DNA of 64,000 bases. Origin: Bacillota bacterium. Its GTDB lineage: Bacteria; Bacillota; Clostridia; Christensenellales; Aristaeellaceae. Position 1 is the first letter of the stretch; each line of letters begins with the position of its first letter. Below, one piece after another: positions 46,343 to 55,964 of this stretch. The notes beneath the pieces are model-generated. The model had not been told where the DNA came from and searched no databases. It saw only the letters and a list, made by a program, of their open reading frames with translations. Where the stretch lies: NCBI GenBank assembly GCA_029548395.1, contig JAKPNM010000053.1:1-64000 (forward strand), read 5' to 3'. A program made the translations under genes and the position numbers.

Positions 46343-47172
46343 CACAGGGCTTGCCCGCCTTTGAGTATAAGATTTCCCTGGGGCAGAATTTTCTTTTTGA
46401 CCAGGATCTGCTCAACCGCCTGGTGGACAGCGCCATGGTCGGCCCGGAGGACACGGTGCTTGAAATCGGCGCCGGCCGGGGTGATTTGACCCAGGCGCTG
46501 GCGCTGCGGTGCAGACAGGTGGTCACGCTTGAAATTGATCATCGCCTCTCGCCTGTGCTTGAGGCGCGCTTTGAGCATCAGGATAAGGTGCGTCTGGTCA
46601 TGGCTGACGTCATGCAGACTGATCTTGGGCAGCTGATGGCGCCCTATGGCGCCTACCATGTGGTTGCCAATCTTCCTTATTATTTGACTACGCCCATCCT
46701 GCACCGCCTCTTCACCATGCGTGCGCCCGTCCAAAGCGTCAATGTCATGGTGCAGGCAGAAGTGGCACAGCGCCTGACGGCGCATCCGGGCACCCCGGAG
46801 TATGGCCCGCTGACGGTTCTTGCGGCTTACCGCGGGATCCCGCATCGCGCGATAGAGGTGCCCGCCGGTATGTTTACCCCGCCGCCCAAGGTGGACAGCG
46901 CTTTCATGACCATTCCCTATCACCGGCACATGTCATTGGCACCACAGGATGAAGAGATTTTTTTTGCTCTGATCCATGTGGCCTTTGTCATGCGGCGCAA
47001 GACGCTGGCCAACAACCTCATGCGCGCCTTTTCCATGCAGCGCGCGCAGGCGGTATCCTGTCTTCAGGCAGCAGGTCTGCCGGAGCAAATTCGCGGCGAG
47101 CGCCTGGATGTGCATGATTTTGTTGCTTTGTCGGATGTGCTGACAGACTGGAACGATTGCCAAAAGAAATAA
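46339..47172 (+). CDS. rsmA: 16S rRNA (A1518/A1519-N6)-dimethyltransferase
   Basis: LGQNFLFDQDLLNRLV; EIGAGRGDLTQAL; VANLPYYLTTPIL. Confidence 0.96.
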   Translation: MTQGLPAFEYKISLGQNFLFDQDLLNRLVDSAMVGPEDTVLEIGAGRGDLTQALALRCRQVVTLEIDHRLSPVLEARFEHQDKVRLVMADVMQTDLGQLMAPYGAYHVVANLPYYLTTPILHRLFTMRAPVQSVNVMVQAEVAQRLTAHPGTPEYGPLTVLAAYRGIPHRAIEVPAGMFTPPPKVDSAFMTIPYHRHMSLAPQDEEIFFALIHVAFVMRRKTLANNLMRAFSMQRAQAVSCLQAAGLPEQIRGERLDVHDFVALSDVLTDWNDCQKK

Positions 47173-47243
47173 ATTTGTAACAAATGTTTACAAATAAGAA
47201 ATAATATGATATCATGCGCACATCAAGGATAAGGAGTGTACTG

Positions 47244-49418
47244 GTGAAGCGCAATCGGAATCGTCCCACTGCCTGGCTGCTTGCCGCCCTGATGCTGCTG
47301 CCTGCTGTGTCAGGGGCCGCGGCTGTTTTTGAAACACTGCGCCCCGGCCGCCAGGGGGAGCAGGTTCGGGCGATGCAATCGGCTCTTCGTTACCTGGGCT
47401 ATTCCCTGGGAGTGGATGGCAAGTATGGTCCGCAGACTGAGAACGCCGTGACTGCTTTTCAGCGTGAAAACCGTCTCACGCCTGACGGGCTGGCCGGCAG
47501 CATGACCTTGAACGAGCTGTACCGTCAGGCGCCGCAGTTTTTGCCGGAAAACCAGTCTGAGCCTACAGCAACACAGGCACCCGCGCCCACGGTCACACCC
47601 GGTCCTCAGGCGTCTGCAACCCCGGATGGGGCCGGGAGCGCCACTGTGTATACCGCCAACGGAGGTTCTCTTAACCTGCGCAGCCGTCCCGCCCGTGGCA
47701 ATACCACCATCGCGCAGCTGCCGTTTGGCACGCAGGTGACTGTTCTGAGTGTCCAGGGCGCCTGGACCCAGGTCATCGCCCTGGGGCAGCATGGCTATGT
47801 GCAGTCTTCCTTCCTGCGCTTCGGGACGCAGCCTGCCAACCCGGCCTCCTCATCCCAGCCATCCCAGGATGCAACACCTACTCCAACGAATACCCCGCCG
47901 CCGGAGACTGAACAGGCTGCCGCATCGTCCCGGGCCATGGTGTACACTGCCAACCGTGGCAGCCTCAACCTGCGGGACCGCGCCTCCTATGCAGGCAAAG
48001 TCCTGGATCAGATTCCCTGTCACACGGTGGTGCAGGTGCTGTCCAGGCAGGGAAGCTGGTCACAGGTATCCTACCGCGGCACCACAGGCTATGTGGTGGA
48101 CAGCTTTTTAAGCTATCAGATCACCCAATCCACCCAGGCGCCGGCCAGCACCCAGCCCGCGCAGACAGAGAGTCCGCAGGCGCCTGCTCAGGGGCTGGCG
48201 TATGTCAATACACAAAACGGCCGCACCCTCAATTTCCGCAGCGCCCCCAGCCAGGGAAACAACATCATTGGGCAGCTTCCCTATGGCGCAGCCCTGTCAG
48301 TACAACGCAGGGGGGAGACCTGGTGTGAGGTGGAGTACAAGGGCCGCAGCGGATTTGTGATGAGCTCCTTCCTGCGCTTTGACACAGAACCTACGCAGGA
48401 ACCCGCGCCTGCGCAGCAAGCAGACCCGACGACTACGCCCAGCCTACAGCCAACTGAGGCGCCTCTGTTTGCCAGGACGCTTCGACTCAACGACAGCGGC
48501 GAAGATGTCAGCTTGTTGCAGGAGCGTTTGATTGCGCTCAAGTATACTGTGTCGCGCACCGGTGTCTATGATAGTATGACCCGCGAAGCGGTCGCGCATT
48601 TTCAATTGCAAAACGGTTTGACAAGCGACGGCGTCTTTGGCAGCGCAAGCTCCGCCGTGCTCCTGTCCGGCAATGCGCGCAACGCGGACAGCCCGCCTTT
48701 ATCCTATAAGACCCTGCGCATTGATGACCGCGACCCGGCGGACGGAGCCCTGAGCGCCATGCAAAAAGCCTTGCTGGAATTAGGCTATCCGCTCACAGTC
48801 AACGGCCGGTTTGACGTCCCCACTCACCAGGCGGTGGTCGCGTTCCAGCAGCGCAATGGCTTGCTCATTTCAGGCATTGCCACGCCCATTACCCAATCCA
48901 CCCTGTATTCCAGTTCCGCCAAGCCTTATTCCACGCCGGTGGAAAGCCTGGATGCCGGGCTGGGCAAGGGCGGCGGCCCCTCAACATCCCAGGTCAAGCT
49001 GCTGCACTGGTTTAATGACATCAAGCCGCGCGTGGCCGCCGGGCAGCGGGTGACGGTCTATCATCCTTCCAGCGACACCAGCTTCACGCTGCGGCTGTAT
49101 TCCCTGGGAAACCACGCGGATTCCGAGCCCGCCACCTGGCAGGACACCCAGCTGATGAACCGCGCTTTCGGTACGCCTTCATGGAACATCAACACGGTAT
49201 ATGTCAAGCTGCCCGACGGCCGATGGACGCTGGCCGCCATGCACAACCGGCCGCACCTGACCGGCGCCATCACCAACAACGGCTTTGGGGGGCACCTGTG
49301 CGTCCACTTTCTGCGCGATATGGACGAGGTGCTGCGCAACGACCCGGATTACGGCGCCTCCAACCAGCGCGCCATCCGCAAAGCCTGGCTGGCCATGACA
49401 GGTGAAACCGTAGACTGA
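47244..49418 (+). CDS. Secreted cell-wall protein: peptidoglycan-binding_1 repeats, three SH3b domains, C-terminal L,D-transpeptidase-like domain
   Basis: Signal peptide; LRPGRQGEQVRAMQSALRYLGY; three NxxxLNxRSxP-type SH3b repeats; C-terminal NNGFGGHLCVHFLRDMDE. Confidence 0.85.
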   Translation: MKRNRNRPTAWLLAALMLLPAVSGAAAVFETLRPGRQGEQVRAMQSALRYLGYSLGVDGKYGPQTENAVTAFQRENRLTPDGLAGSMTLNELYRQAPQFLPENQSEPTATQAPAPTVTPGPQASATPDGAGSATVYTANGGSLNLRSRPARGNTTIAQLPFGTQVTVLSVQGAWTQVIALGQHGYVQSSFLRFGTQPANPASSSQPSQDATPTPTNTPPPETEQAAASSRAMVYTANRGSLNLRDRASYAGKVLDQIPCHTVVQVLSRQGSWSQVSYRGTTGYVVDSFLSYQITQSTQAPASTQPAQTESPQAPAQGLAYVNTQNGRTLNFRSAPSQGNNIIGQLPYGAALSVQRRGETWCEVEYKGRSGFVMSSFLRFDTEPTQEPAPAQQADPTTTPSLQPTEAPLFARTLRLNDSGEDVSLLQERLIALKYTVSRTGVYDSMTREAVAHFQLQNGLTSDGVFGSASSAVLLSGNARNADSPPLSYKTLRIDDRDPADGALSAMQKALLELGYPLTVNGRFDVPTHQAVVAFQQRNGLLISGIATPITQSTLYSSSAKPYSTPVESLDAGLGKGGGPSTSQVKLLHWFNDIKPRVAAGQRVTVYHPSSDTSFTLRLYSLGNHADSEPATWQDTQLMNRAFGTPSWNINTVYVKLPDGRWTLAAMHNRPHLTGAITNNGFGGHLCVHFLRDMDEVLRNDPDYGASNQRAIRKAWLAMTGETVD

Positions 49419-49468
49419 GAATATATGAATTTTGACTGCAAGCCGCTTTTGTCAAGGAGGCGGCATTT

Positions 49469-50629
49469 TTATTCCGCAGCCTTGAAGTTGTAGACCGGTT
49501 TGATGTGTTTGAGCACACGGACAGTAGGCGTGATCTGCGCCAGCAATGATTCCATAGGCTTGTAGGCCATGGGCGCCTCATCCAGGGTATCCATTGAAAC
49601 GCTGGTGGTAAACACATCCGTCATCTGTGCCTTGAAGTCGCCCAGGTTCAGCTCCTGGCGCGCTTCGCGGCGGCTCATCACGCGCCCGGCGCCATGGGGG
49701 GCGGAATAATTCCAATCCGGGTTGCCCAGACCTTCACACAGCAGGCTGCCATTGCGCATGTTCAGAGGAATCAATAATTTTTCGCCCTGCTGCGCGGACA
49801 CCGCGCCCTTGCGCAGGATATTGACACGCAGATCAACATAGTTATGAATGGTAGTGAATTCCTCCAGGACCGTCAGGCCCATGCCGTCCAAAATCACATC
49901 CATGATGGCCTTGCGGTTGAGCACCGCAAAGCGCTGGACAAGGCGCATATCATGCAGGTAATCGTCCATCAGCTGGCCCTGTGCGTAGGCCAGGTCCCTG
50001 GGCAGACCGCCAGGCAGCGGACCGGCTTTTGCTTTTTGACGCCCTGTTTTCTTCTTTCCGGAATCATTCTGCCGGCTCAGCCGCTCCAGCGCCCGGCGCT
50101 GATAGCCCATGGCGGTCTCATGCCCCAGGTGCCGGCTGCCTGAATGCACAACCAGGTACAAAGAACCGTCCTCATCATATCCGGCTTCAATAAAATGGTT
50201 GCCCCCGCCCAGGGTGCCGATGCTCAGCCTGGCGCGCTGAAGGTTGACCAAACCGGCGCACCGCAGCTGCATGAGGTCAATGTCCGAGTTAAGCGGGTGC
50301 GGATCTCTGCGCACCTGCCGGCCGGAGGGAATCTCCCTGCGGATCAGTGTGTCGAGCCGCTCAAAATCCAGTTGCCCTTCCTTCAGGCGCACTGTTTCCA
50401 TGCCGCAGCCGATGTCCACGCCTACCATGCCGGGCACCACTTTGTCATGGATGGTCATCGTTGTGCCGATGGTGCAGCCTATGCCGGCATGAACATCGGG
50501 CATGATGCGGATCTTGCACTCAGCGAAGGCTTCCTGGTCGCACAGGGTTTCAATCTGTTTGCGTGCGGAAGCCTCCAATTCATCAGTAAAGCAAACGGCT
50601 TGGTTGTGTTTTCCCTTGATGATGATCAT
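49469..50629 (-). CDS. rtcB: RtcB family RNA ligase-like protein
   Basis: MPDVHAGIGCTIGTTM; VGVDIGCGMETV; LGGGNHFIE; HSGSRHLG. Confidence 0.92.
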   Translation of the reverse strand: MIIIKGKHNQAVCFTDELEASARKQIETLCDQEAFAECKIRIMPDVHAGIGCTIGTTMTIHDKVVPGMVGVDIGCGMETVRLKEGQLDFERLDTLIRREIPSGRQVRRDPHPLNSDIDLMQLRCAGLVNLQRARLSIGTLGGGNHFIEAGYDEDGSLYLVVHSGSRHLGHETAMGYQRRALERLSRQNDSGKKKTGRQKAKAGPLPGGLPRDLAYAQGQLMDDYLHDMRLVQRFAVLNRKAIMDVILDGMGLTVLEEFTTIHNYVDLRVNILRKGAVSAQQGEKLLIPLNMRNGSLLCEGLGNPDWNYSAPHGAGRVMSRREARQELNLGDFKAQMTDVFTTSVSMDTLDEAPMAYKPMESLLAQITPTVRVLKHIKPVYNFKAAE

Positions 50630-50681
50630 TGCTCATATCTCCTTTTCAGCATCAGTCCCTGAACAAAAGGCTGGCTGATGA

Positions 50682-50736
50682 TATATACACAAAAGAGCTG
50701 CGCGCATGCCTTGTTCCGCCACAGCTCTTGTATATA
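50682..50736 (-). terminator. Extended hairpin between the antiporter operon and rtcB
   Basis: TATATAC-(ACAA bulge)-AAGAGCTG ... CAGCTCTT-GTATATA; minus-strand U-rich tail CUCUUUUGU. Confidence 0.5.
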
Positions 50737-50749
50737 AGAGGGATGGGAC

Positions 50750-53047
50750 CTATTTGATCAGCAGCAGCGCCAGCAGCACCACCAGGCCGAGGGCGAACAG
50801 AATCAATCCAAAGGACAGCGTGCGAAGCAACCTGCGTACAGTGTCCCGGAAGGTGGTCCATACCGCGGCGTACAGGTACACATAGTGATTGGGATCCTTG
50901 GGCGCAAGGCCAAAGGCGCGGCGTGACAGGTAGTTGATGCGTCCGGAAAAGCGGCCCAGCGCGAAGGTGATTCGGTTGCCCGCCGGGGGATAGACGGGAA
51001 TCTCAGAGGTGCGTTTGAATACAGTGCGCATCAACAACAGCGTTACACTGTCCACCAACGACTCCAGCAATCGTGACAGAAAGGTAAATACCACATTCAA
51101 TGCGGGGAAGACCCGCTCAATGGCGCCCAGCGGGATGGCGATGGCATAGCCCAGCTTGACCGCAAACTGCATCACCCGCTCAATGGCGCCCAACGGGATG
51201 GCGATGGCATACCCCAGCTTGACCGTAAACGGAAATAGCTTCTCAATGGCGCCCAGTGGAATGGCGATGGCATACCCCTGCTTGACCAATGCCTTCACCA
51301 TTGGGCGGTAGAGCCTGTCCTCCATGTCCAGCCAGGCAGGCCAGCGGTTCAGATGAATGCTTTGGCCGTCGTCATCCTTGCCGCTGAGCCAGCGCTGCAC
51401 AAACAGCGCATAGAAGACAATGCCCAGCACAAGGGACTTGCCGCCGCCTGAAAGGTTGACCCAAGCCAGGTAATCCACAGCGTGCGCCGGCTCATGAGCC
51501 TTCAGGAAAGGCAAAGAGCGGTTGGCAAGCTCAGTGAGCGGGCCCTGAGGGAAGAGGCCCAACACGAACAGCACAAGGGCTGAGCCACCCAAGGCAAAGG
51601 CTGACAAGGGAGTCATGGAAGCGCCCATCCGGTCATATTCTTCCTGCCGGGTGGGGTGCTTTTGCACAAAGATGGTGATGAACAGCTTAAGCATGTAGCA
51701 GAAGGTCAGCCCGCCTGTAATGACAAACAGCCATTCCGCGATCTGATAGAGAAGGGCGTTTTGGCCCAGATCCTGCACATGGACGATGTATTCAATCATG
51801 CTCTCGTGCAGCAGGGTCTTGGACGCGTAGCCGCTGAAGAAGGGGATGCCGCTGATGGAGGCTGTGCCAACCAGGAAGATCAGCATCAGGCCTGGCTTGC
51901 GCCGGCCATAGCCCCGCACCTCGTTGAGGTCCAGGGTATGGGTGTTCAGGTAGACAACGCCTGCCGCCATGAAAAGCGCCAGCTTGATCAGGCTGTGGTT
52001 GAGCATGTGCAGCACGGTGCCCTGCGCAGCCAGGGCGTTGTGTTCGCCCAGAAGGCAGGAGGTCCCGGTGCCAAACAGGATAAAACCGATTTGGCTCATG
52101 GACGAACAGGCCAGCGTGCGCTTCAGGTCGATGGAAAACAATGCCAGCACCGCGCCCAGCAGCATGTTGATCAGGCCCAGCCCCAGCAGCAGCTGTCCCC
52201 AGGTCAAATCTGCGGCAAACAGCCGGATGGACAATACAAGAATGCCATAAATGCCCACCTTGGTCAAAACGCCGCTCAGCAGCGCGCTGGCCGGGGCCGG
52301 CGCGACCGGGTGCGCCTTGGGCAGCCACACATGCAGCGGGAACATGCCGGCCTTGGCGCCGAAACCGGCCAAAATCAGTATGCCGGGAAGGTAAAGGCTT
52401 TTCCTGGGCATCCCATCAAGCGCGCCGGCCAGTTCCTCAAAGCGCAGGGTACCGGTCTTGCCGTAGAGCATCATCAGGCCCATCAGCATGGCCATGCCGC
52501 CCAGGATGGCGATGGCCAGGTAAGTCTGCCCGGCGCGCATCGCTCCGGGGGTTTGCTCATGGATGACCCAGCAGTAGCTGGTGAAGGAGAGGACTTCAAA
52601 AAACATGAAGGTTGTAATCAGGTCATCCGACAGGAAGACCCCCATGGTGGCGCCCAGGGTCATCAGGGTAAACAGCGCATAGCGCCCCTGCGCGTGTCCG
52701 TGGCGAAAATACTGCGGGCTGAACAGCGAGGTCATCAGCCACATGAAGGCGGCCACCAGCGCGTACAGCGTGCGGAAGCCGTCTCCGCGCAGGAAAAGCC
52801 CATGTCCGATGACGCCTGCAGCGCTGAAGGCGGCGGTTTGATCTCCCAGGAAGAGCGTTAGCGCCAGGGCGAACTCAGCCAGTGTGACCGCGCACATGAA
52901 CCACAGTCCAAGTGCCGGTTTTCGCTTGCTGAGCATATAGGCCGGAGTTGCTGCAAGGAAGGGCAGCGCGACCAGGACAGGTAAAATCCAAGGCATTACG
53001 CACCACCTCCTATATCGCGCCCAAGGCGGTTTGGTAGAGGAAATCAA
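50750..53047 (-). CDS. NuoL/MrpA-D-like proton-translocating antiporter subunit (765 aa) with repeated C-terminal segment
   Basis: Proton_antipo_M-type TM core (FFEVLSFTSYCWVIHE, LPKAHPVAPAPASALLSGVLTKVGIYG). Confidence 0.88.
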   Translation of the reverse strand: MISSTKPPWARYRRWCVMPWILPVLVALPFLAATPAYMLSKRKPALGLWFMCAVTLAEFALALTLFLGDQTAAFSAAGVIGHGLFLRGDGFRTLYALVAAFMWLMTSLFSPQYFRHGHAQGRYALFTLMTLGATMGVFLSDDLITTFMFFEVLSFTSYCWVIHEQTPGAMRAGQTYLAIAILGGMAMLMGLMMLYGKTGTLRFEELAGALDGMPRKSLYLPGILILAGFGAKAGMFPLHVWLPKAHPVAPAPASALLSGVLTKVGIYGILVLSIRLFAADLTWGQLLLGLGLINMLLGAVLALFSIDLKRTLACSSMSQIGFILFGTGTSCLLGEHNALAAQGTVLHMLNHSLIKLALFMAAGVVYLNTHTLDLNEVRGYGRRKPGLMLIFLVGTASISGIPFFSGYASKTLLHESMIEYIVHVQDLGQNALLYQIAEWLFVITGGLTFCYMLKLFITIFVQKHPTRQEEYDRMGASMTPLSAFALGGSALVLFVLGLFPQGPLTELANRSLPFLKAHEPAHAVDYLAWVNLSGGGKSLVLGIVFYALFVQRWLSGKDDDGQSIHLNRWPAWLDMEDRLYRPMVKALVKQGYAIAIPLGAIEKLFPFTVKLGYAIAIPLGAIERVMQFAVKLGYAIAIPLGAIERVFPALNVVFTFLSRLLESLVDSVTLLLMRTVFKRTSEIPVYPPAGNRITFALGRFSGRINYLSRRAFGLAPKDPNHYVYLYAAVWTTFRDTVRRLLRTLSFGLILFALGLVVLLALLLIK
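51116..51304 (-). repeat. Three in-frame 63-bp tandem repeats
   Basis: Units start at 51116, 51179 and 51242; encode 21-aa units K(L/Q)GYAIAIPLGAIE(R/K)... Confidence 0.95.
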
Positions 53048-54452
53048 GCAAGGGGCCGCTGTAAAAACTCAGAGCGATGATCATCGCGCTCAGGACAAGC
53101 AGGGTGACATAAAAGCCGGACTCAACCTTTTGGGGTGCCGGAATCACAGGCGGCCGTGTATACATGGTGACAGCAGGCACGATAAGGTATATGCCGGTCA
53201 GAACTGCGCTGATCAGCAGCGCGCTCACACCCAATAGCGGCAGCAATCCGCCGGAGAGAATGGCGGCTTCGGCAAGTGACCACTTGCTGACAAAGCCGAT
53301 CAGGGGCGGGATGCCGGTCATGGCCAGGGAACCGATGACAAACACCACAGCCAGGACCGGCAGGGCCTTGGCGATACCGCGAACGTCCTCTATATAATAT
53401 GCGTGGGCACGCCGGTTGAACACACCCACCACCAGGAACAGGGCGATTTTCATCAGCGCGTGGAAGACCAGGTGCATTAGCCCGGCATAAAGCCCCTGCG
53501 CACTCATCAGCAAGGCGCCAAAGAGGATGTAGGAGAGGTTTGCGACTGTTGAATAGGCCAGGCGGCGCTTGAGATGCCTTTCCTTCAGCGCCATGGCACT
53601 GCCGAACACAATGGTAAAAGCGCTTAGCGCCAGGGAAACATACTGCGCATAACTGCCTTCCAACACGCTGGTCCCAAAGCTGAAATAGGTCACGCGGATA
53701 ATTGCGAATACGCCGGACTTGACCACGGCTACGGCATGCAGCAAGGCGGTGACCGGCGTAGGCGCCACTGCGGCGGTGGGCAGCCAGCCGTGCACCGGGA
53801 AGATGGCCGCCTTGACTCCAAAGCCCAAAAAACACAACAGGTAGCCCAGTTGCAGCTGCACAGTGTGCTGCGATCCCACGCCGACAAACAATCCGCCGGG
53901 CAGGAAATCCGTGCCGCCCCCAAAATACACCAGGTAGACCAGGCCGATAAAGGCGAAGGCCGAGCCGCCCAGGGAATAGTACAGGTATTTCAACCCTGCT
54001 TTGACTGACTTGGCCGAGCCGCTATGCAGCACCAGGGGCAGGGTGGACAGGGTCATCAGCTCGTAGAAGATATACAGCGTCAGCAGATTGGCGCTCATCG
54101 CGATGCCCAGCGTCACCCCGTAGCTCATCTGAAAGAAGGTGAAAAAGGAGGTCTGGTTAACCGCGTCCTTCATGTAGCTGAGCGCATACAGCAGAGTCAG
54201 CGGCCACAGCAGGGCAATGACCGCGCTGAACACCTTTCCCAGGTCATCCAGGTGCAGGGAAATGCTCAGCTTCTTGTTCAGGCTGATCAACTCAAGCTGC
54301 GTGAAATCACCTGTCAGCGCTATCGCAACCAGCACACTGGTCAGCAGTGTGCAAACCATCATGTACAGGTTGCGCGCCCTGGCTTTCAGCCGCATGACCG
54401 GCAGCAGCACCCCTGTGACGATGGGCAGAATTATTGCAAGGATCAGGATCAT
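53010..54452 (-). CDS. MrpD/NuoN-like antiporter subunit
   Basis: Proton_antipo_M core: HGWLPTAAVAPTPVTALLHAVAVVKSGVF. Confidence 0.9.
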   Translation of the reverse strand: MILILAIILPIVTGVLLPVMRLKARARNLYMMVCTLLTSVLVAIALTGDFTQLELISLNKKLSISLHLDDLGKVFSAVIALLWPLTLLYALSYMKDAVNQTSFFTFFQMSYGVTLGIAMSANLLTLYIFYELMTLSTLPLVLHSGSAKSVKAGLKYLYYSLGGSAFAFIGLVYLVYFGGGTDFLPGGLFVGVGSQHTVQLQLGYLLCFLGFGVKAAIFPVHGWLPTAAVAPTPVTALLHAVAVVKSGVFAIIRVTYFSFGTSVLEGSYAQYVSLALSAFTIVFGSAMALKERHLKRRLAYSTVANLSYILFGALLMSAQGLYAGLMHLVFHALMKIALFLVVGVFNRRAHAYYIEDVRGIAKALPVLAVVFVIGSLAMTGIPPLIGFVSKWSLAEAAILSGGLLPLLGVSALLISAVLTGIYLIVPAVTMYTRPPVIPAPQKVESGFYVTLLVLSAMIIALSFYSGPLLDFLYQTALGAI

Positions 54453-54460
54453 GTCGCTCC

Positions 54461-55948
54461 TTAGAACAGGGTGTTGGCCAGGCTGGTGAACACCTCGATC
54501 ATGAAGCCCGGGAAGATGCCCAGCAGCAGGATGGCCAATGTGAGGATGGTGATGGGGATCATCATCATCAGCGGCGGATCCTTCTTTTCATATGCGATGG
54601 CTGCAGCTTCGCCCTGAGCCATGCCGCCAAAGAAGGAGGATACGCTCGGCGGCAGCAGGTAGGCCGCGGTCAGCATCGCGGAAATCAGCAGCACAACAGG
54701 GACCAGCCAGCTGAATACCGGCGTGTTGGTAATCAGCGCGCCTTCAGCGATGTACCACTTGGCGATAAAGCCGCCCAGCGGCGGGATGCCCACCAGGGAG
54801 ATCGCGCAGATGGTAAACATCCACATGGTCCAGGGCATGCTCTTGCCCAGATTGTGCATTTCGTCTACCCGTGTGACGCCGGCCTGGAGGATGATGGCGC
54901 CGGCGCACAGGAACAGGGCGTCCTTGGTCAGCGCGTGAAATACCATCTGCAGCAGCGCACCATCCAGCGCCATGGTGTCCAGAATGAACACGCCGCACAG
55001 GACATAGCTCACCTGGGAGACGCTGGAATAGGCCAGGCGTTTCTTGAGGACTTTTTCCCGCAATGCCAGCATAGAGCCCATGAATACCGTGATGGTGGCG
55101 CAGCTGAGCAAGGTCCACTGCACCCAGGTGCCGCGCAGGTAATCCGGACCAATGACGTAAAAGATCATCCGGAAGATACACAATACGCCTGCCTTGGTGA
55201 TCACGCCGGAGAGCACTGCGCTGGCGGGAGACGGCGCGACCGGGTGGGCTGTTGGCAGCCAGCCGTGCATGGGGAACATACCGGCCTTGGTGCCAAAGCC
55301 AATCAGGGTAACCAGCAGGATGACCTGAAAGGCCGTGTGAGGGAGATTCAGCTGTTCGACCAGGAGTGAGCCGCCCTCCACAAAGTAAGGCGACGCGATA
55401 TTGGGGGTCAGCATGAAGATGCCCAGCAGGCCCATGGTAGCGCCGGCGACGGAATAAATCAGGTACTTGATGCCCGCGGCGACCGCCTCCTTGGTGCGGC
55501 TGTGCAGTACCATGGGCATGGAGATGAAGGTCATCATCTCAAAGAAGAGATACATCGTCACCATCGTGCCCGACAGCGTCAGCGCCATCAGGGAAGCCAG
55601 GGTCATCAGATAGAAGGCATAATAGGATTTCTCGTTTTGTTCATGCTTCATGTAGCTGAAAGAATAGAAGCCCGAGATGGTCCACATCAGCGCCATCACA
55701 GCCGAGAACACCCTGCTGGTGCCGTCTGAGCGCAGCGCGATGGGCAGCTGCTTGGTCATCTCAAACAGCACCAGGGTGCGTTCCGCGTCCAGCGCAATCA
55801 GCAGCACCACAATGCACTCCAGCACCATGATTACACCAACAAAGAAGCACCGCTCTTCCCTGCGCTCGTTCAGCCAGGGCATAAAAACCACCATCAATGA
55901 GCCGATGGCAGGCAGCAGGATTGCGACCAGCAGCAATAATCCTTCCAT
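54461..55948 (-). CDS. MrpD/NuoM-like antiporter subunit
   Basis: HGWLPTAHPVAPSPASAVLSGVITKAGVL. Confidence 0.9.
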   Translation of the reverse strand: MEGLLLLVAILLPAIGSLMVVFMPWLNERREERCFFVGVIMVLECIVVLLIALDAERTLVLFEMTKQLPIALRSDGTSRVFSAVMALMWTISGFYSFSYMKHEQNEKSYYAFYLMTLASLMALTLSGTMVTMYLFFEMMTFISMPMVLHSRTKEAVAAGIKYLIYSVAGATMGLLGIFMLTPNIASPYFVEGGSLLVEQLNLPHTAFQVILLVTLIGFGTKAGMFPMHGWLPTAHPVAPSPASAVLSGVITKAGVLCIFRMIFYVIGPDYLRGTWVQWTLLSCATITVFMGSMLALREKVLKKRLAYSSVSQVSYVLCGVFILDTMALDGALLQMVFHALTKDALFLCAGAIILQAGVTRVDEMHNLGKSMPWTMWMFTICAISLVGIPPLGGFIAKWYIAEGALITNTPVFSWLVPVVLLISAMLTAAYLLPPSVSSFFGGMAQGEAAAIAYEKKDPPLMMMIPITILTLAILLLGIFPGFMIEVFTSLANTLF

Positions 55949-55964
55949 ACTTCACCAATCCTCC

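Noticed and set aside
51656-52861. 401-aa plus-strand ORF opposite the 765-aa antiporter gene
   Set aside because: Antisense of membrane protein gives Gln/His/Arg-rich composition; no domain
54434-55369. 311-aa plus-strand ORF opposite the antiporter subunit
   Set aside because: Same Gln/His-rich antisense artefact
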